This document shows positions 27,856 through 38,384 of a stretch of DNA of 64,000 bases, in pieces (within the stretch, counting starts at the first letter, position 1; each line of letters starts with the position of its first letter). The stretch lies in the NCBI GenBank assembly GCA_016713525.1, contig JADJOZ010000003.1, positions 434,001-498,000 of the forward strand, written 5' to 3'. Position numbers and translations under genes: made by a program. The notes under the pieces are model-generated. The model searched no databases. It was not told where the DNA came from and worked only from the letters and a program-made list of their open reading frames with translations. The stretch is from Bacteroidota bacterium. Lineage in GTDB: Bacteria; Bacteroidota; Bacteroidia; AKYH767-A; OLB10.

Positions 27856-29324
27856 TTACTCCTTCATCACTTTGCCATAGACAACATTGTTCCCCCAACG
27901 AATTTTTAATATATAGATGCCGCTACTCAATTCTGAAATATCAACATTTTTTAATTGCGACCAAGGCGGTATTTGCTCAACTACTATTATTTTTCCAAAC
28001 AGATCTATAAGTTCCATACTTCCATTCTGTGATTGTGGTGGATAAACGATTTTAAAAAGCCCTTGCGTTGGATTTGGCTGAATTTTGATCGGATTTATGG
28101 ATAGTTCATTTGAGCCTACCAAACTATCACACAAACTTCCAACAAGAGCACCCAAAAAGTAGTTGGGGTGGTTGGGTACTGTTGCGGAATTATAAACAGG
28201 TAATGTTACCGAATGCTGAATAACATTACATGCGATACCATTGCTATCGGGATATTCAATATAATGCATCAATGGAGTAGTTCCAGGTGTTGTGATATAA
28301 ATTTTACCATCAGGAGCCAAACCTAACAATCCGAACGTAGCAGGATGAGTGTTGTAATATGTGCCATCCCAAATTCCAACAATCTTAAAAGTGGTGTCGG
28401 GTTGATTCGAAGTCACATCAACCTGATAAAGGTATCTAAGTGAAGATCCATATAAATATTGAGAATTTGGTGAAAAAGCACTACCAAACCATGATGTAGA
28501 ATCATTGATAACAACATGCCTAAAGTTACTCAACATACCACTACATCTGTCAAAATCGAAGATCTCAAAATCATCCACTGTATTGTATCCTCCAAACTTG
28601 GTTCCATCAGGTGAGAAACAATAGGAGCCTACTCCTTCTCGGTAATTGAAATTCTGTGTGTGAGAAAAGGAAACACCTGAAGGCTCCAAAAGAAAAAAAT
28701 GCAGACCGGTTCCATAGCTATCATGTATATTGATCCACCAATCTCGTCCGTTTGCGTGCTTGCAAGCGGAAATACCATTGGAAGAAAACAAACCTGTTAG
28801 TACAATATGGTTTTTAACAATAACTCCGCCCTTTCCACCATCAAGATTCATGTCAATTATGGAGCAGTAAAAATAGTAAGCATAAGCTGGTATGCTAATA
28901 GTATCCCATGTCATGTGAAAAAGGTAATAAATATTTCCGCTTTCTGGCAGAGGTAATATCAGAGTAGCCTGAGGAATTCTCAGTCCATCACCAAACCATT
29001 GTGGAGATGAGTAGGTGGAAGGACTTAATCCCGTGCCGTTTTGCATTGTATCGTTAGCATTGTTTAGAATGGTTACACCATTAGTAGCGAATAAAAAGTT
29101 GCCAGCAGTGTCTGCGATTGTGGTTCCGGTATAATCAAAATCAATAGCCCTGTTTTCATAATTTATCACAGGTGGTCCAGCAATAAAATCCATTTTCCAG
29201 CCGCCCCATGGGGGATTTCCAATTTGATTCCCATAACCACCCATCCAGATATTGGAGATCCCTTGACTGTTACAAGTACTAAAATAAAATAAAAGGAGAT
29301 AAAGTAGGATGAATATTTTTTCAT
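27856..29324 (-). CDS. T9SS type A beta-propeller-like protein, paralog 2
   Basis: Same architecture and length as paralog 1 with which it is clearly homologous throughout, and identical in long stretches of the tail. The frame is broken at the very start: after the ATG (29322-29324) there are six As where paralog 1 and the remnant have seven, so the signal peptide MKKIFILL is out of frame with the body. Body motifs are CFSPDGTKFGGYNTVDDFEIFDFDRC, AFSPNSQYLYGSS and GLAPDGKIYITT, and the tail ends GIYILKIRWGNNVVYG. The spacer to paralog 1 is 32 bp, like the others. Confidence 0.85.
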
Positions 29325-29356
29325 TCGTGACATACTAAACAATAAAATTATGAAAT

Positions 29357-30825
29357 TTACTCCTTCATCACTTTGCCATAGACAACATTGTTGCCCCAAC
29401 GAATTTTTAATATATAGATACCGCTACTCAATTCTGAAATATCAACATTTTTTAATTGCGACCAAGGCGGTATTTGCTCAACTACTATTATTTTTCCAAA
29501 CAGATCTATAAGTTCCATACTTCCATTTTGTGATTGTGGTGGATAAACGATTTGAAAAAGCCCTTGCGTTGGATTTGGCTGAATTTTGATCGGACTTAAT
29601 GATAGTTCATTTAAGCCTACCAAACTATCACACAAACTCCCGACAAGTGGGCCAAGGAAATAGTTGGGGTGGTTGGGAACTGTAGGCCTGTTATAGGAGG
29701 GCAACGTAACGCTATTTTGAATTACATTACATGCTATTCCCGGATTATCTGGTTCTTCAATAGTATGCAATGAGGATGTGACGGAACCTGTAGTAATATA
29801 AATTTTCCCATCAGGAGCTAAGGCGGGCAATGCAAATGTTGCGGCATAATTACCAAACCAGGTACTATCCCAATTAGCAACAGTTATCAATGTGGTATCA
29901 GGTTGATTAGAAGTGACATCTACTTGATATAAATATCGAATAGAAGCACCATACAAATATTTTGAATTAGGGGAAAAGGCACTCCCGAAACTTACAATCG
30001 AATCGTTTATTATAACTTTTCTATAATTACTCAGCATCCCGCTACATCGGTCAAAATCGAAGATCTCAAAATCATCTACCGTATTGTACCCTCCAAATTT
30101 GGAACCATCAGGTGAAAAACTATAGGTACCCAGACCATCTCTAAATCCAATTGATTGCGAATGAGAATAAGTTACTCCAAATGGTGTTAAAAGAAAAAAA
30201 TGCAATTCACTACCCAACTTGTCATGAATAGAAATCCACCAGTCGCGCCCATTCGCATGCATGCAACCAGAAATGCCTCCCGTTGCAAATAATCCGGTCT
30301 GTATTACTTGGTTTTTAGCCACAACTACTCCCTTACCGCCATCAAGGTTCATATCAATCACTGAATAATAAAAATAATAAGCATAAGAAGGGATGTTGAT
30401 AGTATCTATTGTACTATGAAACAAATAATACAGGTTAGTACTTCCCGGCATGGGAAGAATTAAGGTAGCTTGAGGAATTCTGAGCCCATCGCCATACCAT
30501 TGAGGAGAAGAATATGTGGAGGGACTCAATCCTGTGCCGTTTAGCATAGTGTCACTTGCACTATTGATTATGGTTACTCCGTTTGTTGCAAACAAAAAAT
30601 TGCCTGAACTGTCTGCAATCGTGGTTCCCGTAATATTAAAATCTATTGCTCTGTTTTCATAAGTAATAACGGGTGGTCCGGCAATAAAATCCATTTTCCA
30701 ACCGCCCCAAGGAGGTGCCCCAAAAAGTTCGCATATCCCCCCATCCAAATATTGGAGATTCCTTGACCAAAACTCATGTTTACATAAAATAAAGCAAAAG
30801 AAAGCAACAAGATTGTTTTTTTCAT
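29357..30825 (-). CDS. T9SS type A beta-propeller-like protein, paralog 3
   Basis: Third and most upstream copy. The signal peptide MKKTILLLSFALFYVNMSFG differs from the others, but the mature part starts with the same QGISNIWMGGY. One T is missing in the TTTTT run near 30722, which breaks the frame between GGYANF and GAPPWGGWKMDF. The ATG overlaps the TGA of the upstream beta-helix gene (ATGA), a sign of translational coupling, so the four genes form one operon. The tail is nearly identical to those of paralogs 1 and 2 while the middle is more divergent. Confidence 0.85.
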
Positions 30826-33800
30826 TCGTTTATGATTATTAAAGGTTCAGCAGCTTGTAGTTCTCCTGAAACCAGTTCAAAAACACGAATTAGATAAATT
30901 CCTGGAGTAGTTTTCTTAAGAGTTACTGAAACAGCATTTTTGTTTGAACTTCCTTGAACAAAATCAAGGGTGCCTCCCATTACATTGGTGACTATTATTT
31001 TGCAATTTTCAATATCAATTGAGTTGCTGTAAATCAAAAAACTACCGGTGTTAGGATTGGGAAAACATTTTATTTTTGTACCTAACGATTGAGATTTGGA
31101 CGGATGTAAATTAGAAACTCTCATGCTAGGATAACACAACAATTCATCATTGTAGGAATTTTTGTATCCAAGGGAATTCAAAACACTACGTGCTATAAAA
31201 ACGCCTCGGCCACCTGATTCAGGACATTGAGCAGCGACTTCTGCTAACTGGGCAAGAAGTACATCACCAATTGTTTCTTGAATCATTAAAGTAAAACCAC
31301 CCAAATAACTGATTTGCAAATTGGATTCAATAGTTGTATTAACTTCTTCATATTCCAGCGGCTCAAAAATTGCTTCAATGGCATCTATAATTTTTAAATC
31401 ATAAACAGCTGTTGTTGTATCAAGTGGTTTTTTCAAATTCTCCCAAAATAATTTCAATGTATCATTTAGTCCATAATCCTCATTTTCGGCCATTGATAAC
31501 ACTGTTTCATTTATTACATTTAGCAATAAACTATCACTAAATGCATTAGTAATTAATTGGGCTGAATCAAAGTTAAGTTGGTCAGTCAAATAATCTCTAA
31601 TAGTCAACATTCGTCCTGATGAATTTGATAAATAATCAGAAATAAAATCACTATAATAAGTACTTAAGGTTGAATTTGAGGAAATTATTTTCAGTTTGTC
31701 ATATAAATTACTTTTGGTGATTTCTCTCAGCTCAGTTTCAAAATCGGAGGCATATATAGAATCGATAACCACAAGGCTGTCTATTTCAGTGAGTTCAGAG
31801 TCCATTTCTCTGGAAACACTGCATTGAGTATAATAAGGAATAGTTTCAGTCCCAGGATTGGGGTCAAACCAATCAAAAGCAAAAGAGCCAATTGGTGGTT
31901 CAAAATTTGGGTAGCGGACCGTTCCTATTGCATGAGTGTCATCAACGATAAATTGATTATACTGAATACCATCATTTGTCAGGTTAAAATTAAAAGCGCC
32001 AATTTTAACTCCGCTTATATCTTCATACGGTATTGAACCAAGGTTGTAGCCGGTCCAGTTATTCGCAGTGTGATCTTGAATTCCAATAATAGCTGTTGGA
32101 TCCAATTCCAATCCATGCCAATTTACATTCATAGTGTTATTTCGGAATTGTACAATAGATGGAGAATTATTTTGAAAGAAAAACCCACGTTGTGTACCTG
32201 TTGAGTAATTGTTATGAATTACACCTTCCGGACTCATCATGAAACGGAAGCTGTTTGCGGAGGTAGTAGATCCATCACCGGAAACAGAATTTCCTATAAC
32301 TGTAAAATTAGTTGAATTGCTAAATGATATTCCATCAGCAAAAACACTGTTATCGTTTGCAACAATGGTATTATCCGAAACTGCCAAATTAAATTGTGCA
32401 GGAGTCATATTTTGATTAACTGAACCAACATGAATTCCTGATTCGGCATTGTCTAAATTTATAACATTACAAGCAATTTTACTTTGAGCCGGTGTGCTCA
32501 TAAAATCAAAATTATCTAATGAAATGCCACGAACTCCATTAGCGGATGTTGAATTATCCATATTAATCTCATTGCCTTCAATTCGAATTCTACCAGCAAA
32601 ATCCATAAACATCATATCTATTCCTCGTACAGAAGCATTGATAGTGTTGCCTAAAAGAGTTGTAGGTTGCCCTGCACTTGCTAATACAGAAATTGCTCTC
32701 TCAGTAGAGTTAAAAAGAGCATTTGAAACTGTTACAGCACCTCTGTATGTTTCAATACCATCATCACAATTAGAAAATGTTGGATTTGATGAATTCAGTA
32801 AACCAGTAATTGATAGCGAAGCCCATTTGTCTATTCCAAATGTATAAATTCCATTCCCTTGAAATACGAGCCAATTATAGTTTGCTTCAGGATGAATATC
32901 CTCAAAAAAGTATTTGATACAGTAAGTATACTATTTTTAGCTATTATTCCGTTACTCAGATTCGAAAAATAGGAAGGAAAAGTAATATTAGTAGAAGTTA
33001 AACCTATCAAATCATTTTCAACATAAATACCGGAGTAACCGTTATTACCATTCGCAGGCAAATTTGGTAGATTTCCATATACTGGAAGTAACGGAGAGGT
33101 TGATTCAAAATAACAACGAGAGAGTATTTTAGGATAGGAAGTCATTAATGATGAAGGAGAACCGAGTGAGTATATTCCAGTAAAGGTATTCAAAAATCTT
33201 GTTCTTCGCAACAGTCCATATGAACGAGGGTTAAAATACACTCCATTGTAGGCATTAGCTATTTCGCATTCGTCTGATGAAATGTTGTTAGTGTACAATT
33301 TGCCCTTTTCTTTAACTTCAATACCTTTCCACATTAATGATGAACAAGCATCAAAGTTACACGCATTCAATCTCAAACTTCGGTAAGAATCAACTACAAT
33401 GGTAGACCGTTCTGCAAATTGAATTTGTACATTGTTGAGAATCAAATCTTTATCAATTAGAAGTTCTCCTTCAACATAAATATCAATTCCAGTCAGAATG
33501 TCAACTCCGGTAAAAGGGTCGGTTGTATGTGAACCAGGATCATTTAAAATGGCTTCATCTACAAGCTCTTGTGCATTTGAATAACCGTCAAGAGTAACAT
33601 CCACAGTAGGACTGCAGCATTCTACGGGTATAACATCCACAGAACCTGTGACAGTGCACGATGTTCCTGATGTACTGGTTACAGTGACGGAATAGGTTTG
33701 CGGAGTTGTGGGATTAACCGTCAAAGTAGATCCGGTTGAACTACCCGGAGACCACAAGTAGTTATAGCTTCCGGTTAATTGAGGATCTAATGTTACTCCG

Positions 33801-35427
33801 CTACCACTACTACAATACACTTCAGGGTTGTGAGCGAACTGAATGTCTCCTATAACTTCTATTGTTATATCTTCGCGAACACTGCAAAGGCCGTCCGTTG
33901 CGTAAACAGTATACGTTGTTGTATGTTCTGGCGCGACTTCAATATGATCTGTCAGCTGACTTTCAAGCCCGCTCGCAATAGTTTCACCTTCTCCGGGAAT
34001 CCAGCAATAATAATTAGTATTACTGCCGCTTAAGGAGGCTGAAATAGTAATTGGTGCTGAGTTTTTACAAAATTGAATTGGAGAGGATGGAACAGTAAGA
34101 GTTTGGATTGATTTTTGAGTAATTGATAAAGGATTTAAGGAAGCTGCTTGACTGCATTTGGTCCAGCGTTGGCATACAAATAAAATGGTCTTCCTTGACA
34201 TACGGCATTTTCTGATGCAGATATTGTAACACTATTAATTCCCTGATCAAAATAAGTGTATCTCACAATACTAAAACCGGGAATAACATTATTTCCATTA
34301 TAACTATTAAAGGTAGGATTTGCAATACTTCCTATTCCTGCGTTACCGGAATTATCAATTTCAACATAATAAATTATTCCACCATCATCGTCATAAACAA
34401 ACCTATTTAATCGTTCAAGACCTGGAGATGATGGATTGAATAAATTTAAAACTTTCATTTGCTGAGGCGCCTCAAATCCTGAAGGGCTATCAAAGTCTAT
34501 AGTAATTTCTTGTGGGCTTAAATTTAACACTACAATTTGTTCATTACCATCAGCATCAGTAAATATCCAACCCTTCACAGCCGGAGTTGAGCCCAATGTT
34601 GGGAGCGTGTTGACGCCCGCATCAAATACTAACTCACTTCTTTCTGTTGCAAACCGCATGGCTTGCCCAATTTCACTCATTGCATAACCTAGTGAAGTCA
34701 CGGAATAATTTCCAGTTGGAATATTTGCGATTTCTTCCTGAACTGAACAAAATTCATTTGAAGGATTTGATGGGTCATTGGAAAAAACAAAGCCATCATT
34801 GGTATTATTAAAAAATGAACTAAAAATAGCATTTCCTACCATTGTATGACAATTGACTTTTGTAACGAAATCATGTTCGAGCATAGCAAATGTCATGGCA
34901 GCAGTATGCAATGCATGTGCCCAACTTCCATGTATAAAAATATCATGCCGATCAAACAGATTATATTCTGTCATCCATAAATTTTGATTATCCAAATCAG
35001 GCCATTCAACATTACTGATTCCAGTAGTTGGTGAAGTGCCATTCATATAGTCAAAAGCCGACTCAAAAAGTTTGTCAGCATTACTCGTGTTAGAATTGAT
35101 AAATGTATAATCTATCCACTCACAATCACTTCCTCCACTAATTTCGGACCCTTTATAAGCATGTATTGTTGCAGCATCAGGAATATTTGTTGTTAAGGAA
35201 CTCAAATTTAAATTGACATTCCAAGTATCTTGACGACCCGAATTATCTCTGGAATCAGCCCCTGTAAAAGCAATTTCAGTACTAAATCTTTCTTTGATTT
35301 TTTCAGTCCAATATTGACTAACTGTAACATAATCAGCTGCTGTAGGGAAGATTTCAGAATACTCACACTCAACATCAGCATCTCTATAAAATTCATTTCC
35401 AAGCTCAACTTGCTCGATCGGCCCCAT
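30822..35427 (-). CDS. Large T9SS protein: glycosidase-like, Ig-like and beta-helix domains; 5' end lost
   Basis: One polypeptide of over 1500 residues, read through two or more frame breaks. The N-terminal part (35427 to ~34250) looks like a clan GH-A glycosidase: QVELGNEFYRD (acid/base Asn-Glu), ATIHAYKG, and LWMTEYNLFDR (nucleophile Glu), close to arabinofuranosidase-like families. Next come Ig-like repeats (LWSPGSSTGSTLTV). A right-handed beta-helix with a long Asn/Ser-rich run follows (~33700-32000), then a helical region and a Por tail (CFPNPNTGSFLIYS...GIYLIRVFE). The frame shifts near 34150 and near 32905 (a T run one base short: restoring it gives NTFFEDIHPEANYNW). The barrel lacks its first ~150 residues; upstream DNA to 35650 has only broken frames. 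Either several indels or a real truncation explains this. Confidence 0.7.
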
Positions 35428-35722
35428 TTTATGGCTGATGTTCTTAGAAGAAATGTAGGATTTGCGGATGATGCCGCGAAGGCAGATAACTTTTATCTAA
35501 ATTATTGTAATTTAATTGGAACGAAACTGGTATCTAATCACTGTTTACGGCGACTACATACCTGTTACAGCAAATTTATTTACTTTTAAGCCGCCACATT
35601 ATAAAAAGGAATGTCGACTCCAATTTATAGTGCTTAGCAGATAATTATCTGATCTAATACTTTGACCGTTTCTGATGAGGCTTCTGGCGGTTGTACCGCA
35701 TTGGCAAAGTAGAGCGAAGGAG
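35428..35722. other. Degraded region upstream of the glycosidase-like gene
   Basis: No intact frame. The reading frame of the gene below continues upward for ~25 codons (ending SSKNISHKMGP) before a TAG. It may be the damaged 5' part of that gene, but I cannot reconstruct a signal peptide. Nothing else is seen. Confidence 0.4.
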
Positions 35723-36557
35723 TTATCCCTCACTGGATTTCTTCTTCGCTTTATTGGCATTTTTTTGCTTGACCCTCATTTGCTTTTCAAGCTGCTGTAA
35801 TTCATTTTGTATAGATGCTTGTTTTTGCTCATCTGTTTTTAATGCGCCAAACACTCCAGCATTTTTACCGAATATATGAGGGTTATTAAGGGCATTATTA
35901 AAAACCTCGATAAATAAGTTGCTTTCAGGTTGTTTTTCCAAATGCACCTCAATGTAGTTTTTAAGAAAAATATTTACAATATCAATCTGAGCATGTATAA
36001 TTATTTCTTCCAATTTAGCCACCTTATAATATTCAGTAACTGGATGAAAAAGTGATTTTAACTTTACATTTTTTACTCCTTCTATTTCCTCAATACTTGT
36101 TTTTGTTGTAAACTTTCCAAATTTCTTGCCTATAATTAAATTACCATCTTGATAGAATGATTCCTTATGCGCTATTGCGTTTCTAAAATTGTTCAATTGT
36201 TCAATCAACAAGAATATATTTCCAGCCTTACCACTACATATCTCTTTATAATATTCAGGACTTCGCAGTTGAATTACAATTTGCAGAAAATCTATTTTCA
36301 ACTTTGTAGTTATATTTAAATGCGGATGAAAAATATATTCAAAAAATAATTTGCGTTCCATATTATGGTATTTAGTATAAACGTTTGAGACCTCAACTAA
36401 AGGCAAAAAAATCAATATCCTTAATCTCCTCATTGTAAAAAAATGAAGTTATAATATTCTCAATATTAGACTCAAGCACCAAAAATCTTGTAAGTACACG
36501 ACCCTTAAACAAATTTCCTTGATCCTCATCTTGAGTGAATTTAATATAATCTTCCAT
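35723..36557 (-). CDS. HEPN-motif protein, one frameshift
   Basis: About 278 residues after joining two frames. The first 55 residues (MEDYIKFTQDEDQGNLFKG, start 36557) are in one frame and the rest, from EVSNVYTKYHNMERKLFF, in another; the shift is near 36400. The central NFRNAIAHKES is the R-N-x3-H signature of HEPN domains, many of which are ribonucleases in toxin-antitoxin, abortive infection or RNA-processing systems. Preceding helices (LTRFLVLESNIENIITSFF) fit a HEPN bundle. The C-terminal end is a Lys/Gln-rich coiled coil (QLEKQMRVKQKNANKAKKK). No partner nucleotidyltransferase is adjacent. Its location beside an IS1595-type transposase suggests an accessory, possibly defensive, gene. 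Confidence 0.7.
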
Positions 36558-36649
36558 AATTAAATGATTTTTGAATCCGAAAACTAACTTAAATTCACCA
36601 GCATTTCAAAATATTTTAACTTTTACTTGCATTACAATGTAACACGTTG

Positions 36650-36658
36650 TATATTTGC
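36650..36658 (+). promoter_or_regulatory. -7 promoter box of the RHH gene
   Basis: TATATTTGC, exact TAnnTTTGC, 5 bp before the ATG at 36664 and directly next to the TGTAACAC inverted repeat. Confidence 0.65.
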
Positions 36659-36663
36659 AGCCA

Positions 36664-36802
36664 ATGAAACAGGAAATATTAAATATCCGAATAGATTCAG
36701 ACCTTTAAAAAGAAACTGCAAATGATGGCAGATAATGACAATAGAACCCTCAGTGATTTTGTACGCTTACAACTTCAAAAATTAGTCGACAAGACTAAAT
36801 AA
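36664..36802 (+). CDS. Ribbon-helix-helix-like small DNA-binding protein, one frameshift
   Basis: Too short and too broken for simple frame finding. From ATG 36664 the sequence reads MKQEILNIRIDSDL and then hits TAA because of one extra T (CCTTTAAAAAG). Without it the frame continues KKKLQMMADNDNRTLSDFVRLQL and ends QKLVDKTK at 36802, about 45 residues. The N-terminal beta strand (ILNIRID) and the following helices with DNRTLSDFVRL match the RHH (Arc/CopG) pattern. It lies between two sets of TGTAACAC repeats and 34 bp before the transposase gene, so it probably represses itself and the transposase. Confidence 0.7.
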
Positions 36803-36836
36803 AAAAATTTCAACTATTTGTAACACAATGTAACAC

Positions 36837-37748
36837 ATGAAAGCTTTCAAATCAATATTAGAATTTCAAAAGCACTTTAATACAGACGACAAATGCCGTC
36901 AATTTTTAGAGTTTCAACGTTGGGGTAATACTCCGGCTTGCCCGCTCTGTGGTTCAACCCATGTAAAACGGTTAAGAGACGGTAAGCGATTTCAATGCAA
37001 TGAGAAGGTATGCCGTAAGCAGTTCAGTGCAACAGTTGGTACGGTTGCCGAGAACACTAAAATACCGCTCACAAAGTGGTTTTTAGCTATGTATATACTT
37101 TCAAACCACTCTAAAGGCATTTCCTCTTTACAACTTGCTTCATGGCTTGGAGTTACTCAGAAAACGGCTTGGCACTTAAACCACCGCATTAGGTTAATGC
37201 TGACAGAGAAAGCACCGGAACTATTAAAGAACATCGTGGAAATAGATGAAACGGTCGTCGGTGGAAGATGCGAAAATCAGCACAAGAGCAAAAAGAATTA
37301 TAATAATAAGACTATTGTTTTTGGTGCAGTTGAGCGCACAGGAAACGTTATTACAAAGGTGATACCTGATATAAAAACCGAAAATCTGATAGGTGCAGTT
37401 AAGCAGATTGTGGAGGAAAACGCTATTATGGTCTCTGATGAGCTACAAGCCTATGGAAAGTTAAATAAAAACTACAAGCACGTTAAAGTTAACCATTCAA
37501 AAGGTGAATATGTCCGAGACCTTGCGCACACTAATACCATTGAAGGTTTTTGGTCGCTGTTAAAAAGGCAAATTGTAGGCATACACCATTATGTTAGCCC
37601 GAAACACTTACAACGCTATTGTAATGAGGCAGCATTCAGATATAACTTTAAAAAGGTTGAACAGGATGAGCGTTTTGCCTCTGTTATATCAAATTGTGAG
37701 GGTAGTTTAAAATATACTGAGTTAACCGCTAAACCAATGCAATACTAG
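36837..37748 (+). CDS. IS1595 family (ISXO2-like) transposase
   Basis: 303 residues. An N-terminal zinc ribbon (CPLCGSTHVKRLRDGKRFQC, then C-KQFSATVGT) is followed by an HTH region (SSLQLASWLGVTQKTAWHLNHRIR) and the DDE domain: VEIDETVVGGR (first Asp), MVSDELQAYG (second Asp), and TNTIEGFWSLLKRQI (Asn/Glu of the IS1595 type). The motif set is complete, so the enzyme may be active. After its TAG, an overlapping +1 frame remains open to 37836 and encodes a Lys/Pro-rich tail (SPKQAKQRKKPKQTFKYK); a one-base error near 37740 could have cut it off. I could not find terminal inverted repeats, so the element's ends are unknown. Confidence 0.92.
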   Translation: MKAFKSILEFQKHFNTDDKCRQFLEFQRWGNTPACPLCGSTHVKRLRDGKRFQCNEKVCRKQFSATVGTVAENTKIPLTKWFLAMYILSNHSKGISSLQLASWLGVTQKTAWHLNHRIRLMLTEKAPELLKNIVEIDETVVGGRCENQHKSKKNYNNKTIVFGAVERTGNVITKVIPDIKTENLIGAVKQIVEENAIMVSDELQAYGKLNKNYKHVKVNHSKGEYVRDLAHTNTIEGFWSLLKRQIVGIHHYVSPKHLQRYCNEAAFRYNFKKVEQDERFASVISNCEGSLKYTELTAKPMQY

Positions 37749-37838
37749 TCCTAAACAGGCGAAGCAACGCAAGAAACCTAAACAAACATTCAAGTATAAA
37801 CCACCTAATAGACCACATAGTAAATACTGGATATAATC

Positions 37839-38048
37839 ATGAGCGAAAAAGAATTTTTAATGCACGTAGGGATGCAATTCAAGCTAGAGCGCACCCGTCA
37901 GAGACTTACTCAGAGAGAACTGGCAGCGAAAGCTAAGTTATGGCAACAGACTATCAACTCCGTTGAGAACGCTCAAGAAAATAGCCACATACTCACTTAT
38001 CAGAGGGTTGCTGCTGCATTGGGTAAATCTCTAAAAGAAATTTTGTAA
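37839..38048 (+). CDS. XRE family transcriptional regulator
   Basis: 69 residues, a single helix-turn-helix domain: QFKLERTRQRLTQRELAAKA, then WQQTINSVENAQENSHILTY and VAAALGKSLKEIL. The recognition helix is QQTINSVE. It starts 2 bp after the longer possible end of the transposase and is followed by a small basic gene after 10 bp, so the three are likely co-transcribed. It may regulate the element or a neighbouring gene. Confidence 0.88.
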   Translation: MSEKEFLMHVGMQFKLERTRQRLTQRELAAKAKLWQQTINSVENAQENSHILTYQRVAAALGKSLKEIL

Positions 38049-38058
38049 TTTTGTCACT

Positions 38059-38169
38059 ATGGCAAAAGATCAGAAAGACCCGAAAGAAACGGAAAAGCTA
38101 TTCAAGGCAATGACCAAAGCGATGGTTAAAGGAAATCCGAAACCAAAAGTTAAGAAGAAAAAAAGTTGA
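38059..38169 (+). CDS. Small Lys-rich protein of the IS-linked operon
   Basis: 36 residues starting MAKDQKDPKETEKLFKAM and ending in PKPKVKKKKS. There is no known domain; the strong positive charge of the C-terminal half would suit nucleic acid binding. It starts 10 bp after the XRE gene and has consistent start and stop. Real coding status is inferred from position and composition. Confidence 0.55.
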   Translation: MAKDQKDPKETEKLFKAMTKAMVKGNPKPKVKKKKS

Positions 38170-38188
38170 CAATTGCGCATAACATACT

Positions 38189-38197
38189 TATCTTTGC
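38189..38197 (+). promoter_or_regulatory. -7 promoter box of a predicted non-coding RNA
   Basis: TATCTTTGC, exact TAnnTTTGC, with no reading frame downstream before a terminator 160 bp away. Confidence 0.6.
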
Positions 38198-38202
38198 AAA
38201 AT

Positions 38203-38384
38203 GAAAATAGGGTATTGAATAGTAAATGAACTACCCAATACCCTATTTACTCCGATAATGCCTTCCGTCTGTTTGGCTTATGAGACCACAAACGTGGCAA
38301 CTGTATATGTCGGCAGGTTCACGGAGATTACACCCTGTCACAGGCATTAACTTAACCACCTACACCAATAGGTGGTTTTTTTAT
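38203..38384 (+). ncRNA. Predicted structured non-coding RNA, ~180 nt
   Basis: A complete transcription unit without an open frame: promoter box at 38189-38197, transcript start near 38203, and terminator at 38354-38384. It opens with a perfect 13-bp hairpin (AAATAGGGTATTG/CAATACCCTATTT, loop 18). Then come nested complementarities: TAATGCC near 38256 with GGCATTA near 38343, TCCGT near 38263 with ACGGA near 38319, and the local hairpins CCAC-AAA-CGTGG and CCTG-TCA-CAGG. The nested order supports a multi-branch fold. No family is recognised. It lies between the IS-linked operon and an unknown gene on the other strand. Confidence 0.55.
38354..38384. terminator. Bidirectional terminator
   Basis: Stem AACCACCTA/TAGGTGGTT, loop CACCAA, then seven Ts on the plus strand. 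It also ends the convergent minus-strand gene, whose stop lies at its right edge. Confidence 0.8.

Larger units (their letters stand above)
36632..36836. promoter_or_regulatory. TGTAACAC repeats, likely operators
   Basis: Three copies of TGTAACAC. One is just before the -7 box of the RHH gene, inside the inverted repeat TACAA-TGTAACACG-TTGTA. Two more are 11 bp apart just before the transposase start (TTGTAACACAATGTAACACATG). Equal sites ahead of both genes suggest one DNA-binding protein, plausibly the RHH protein, controls both. Confidence 0.6.
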
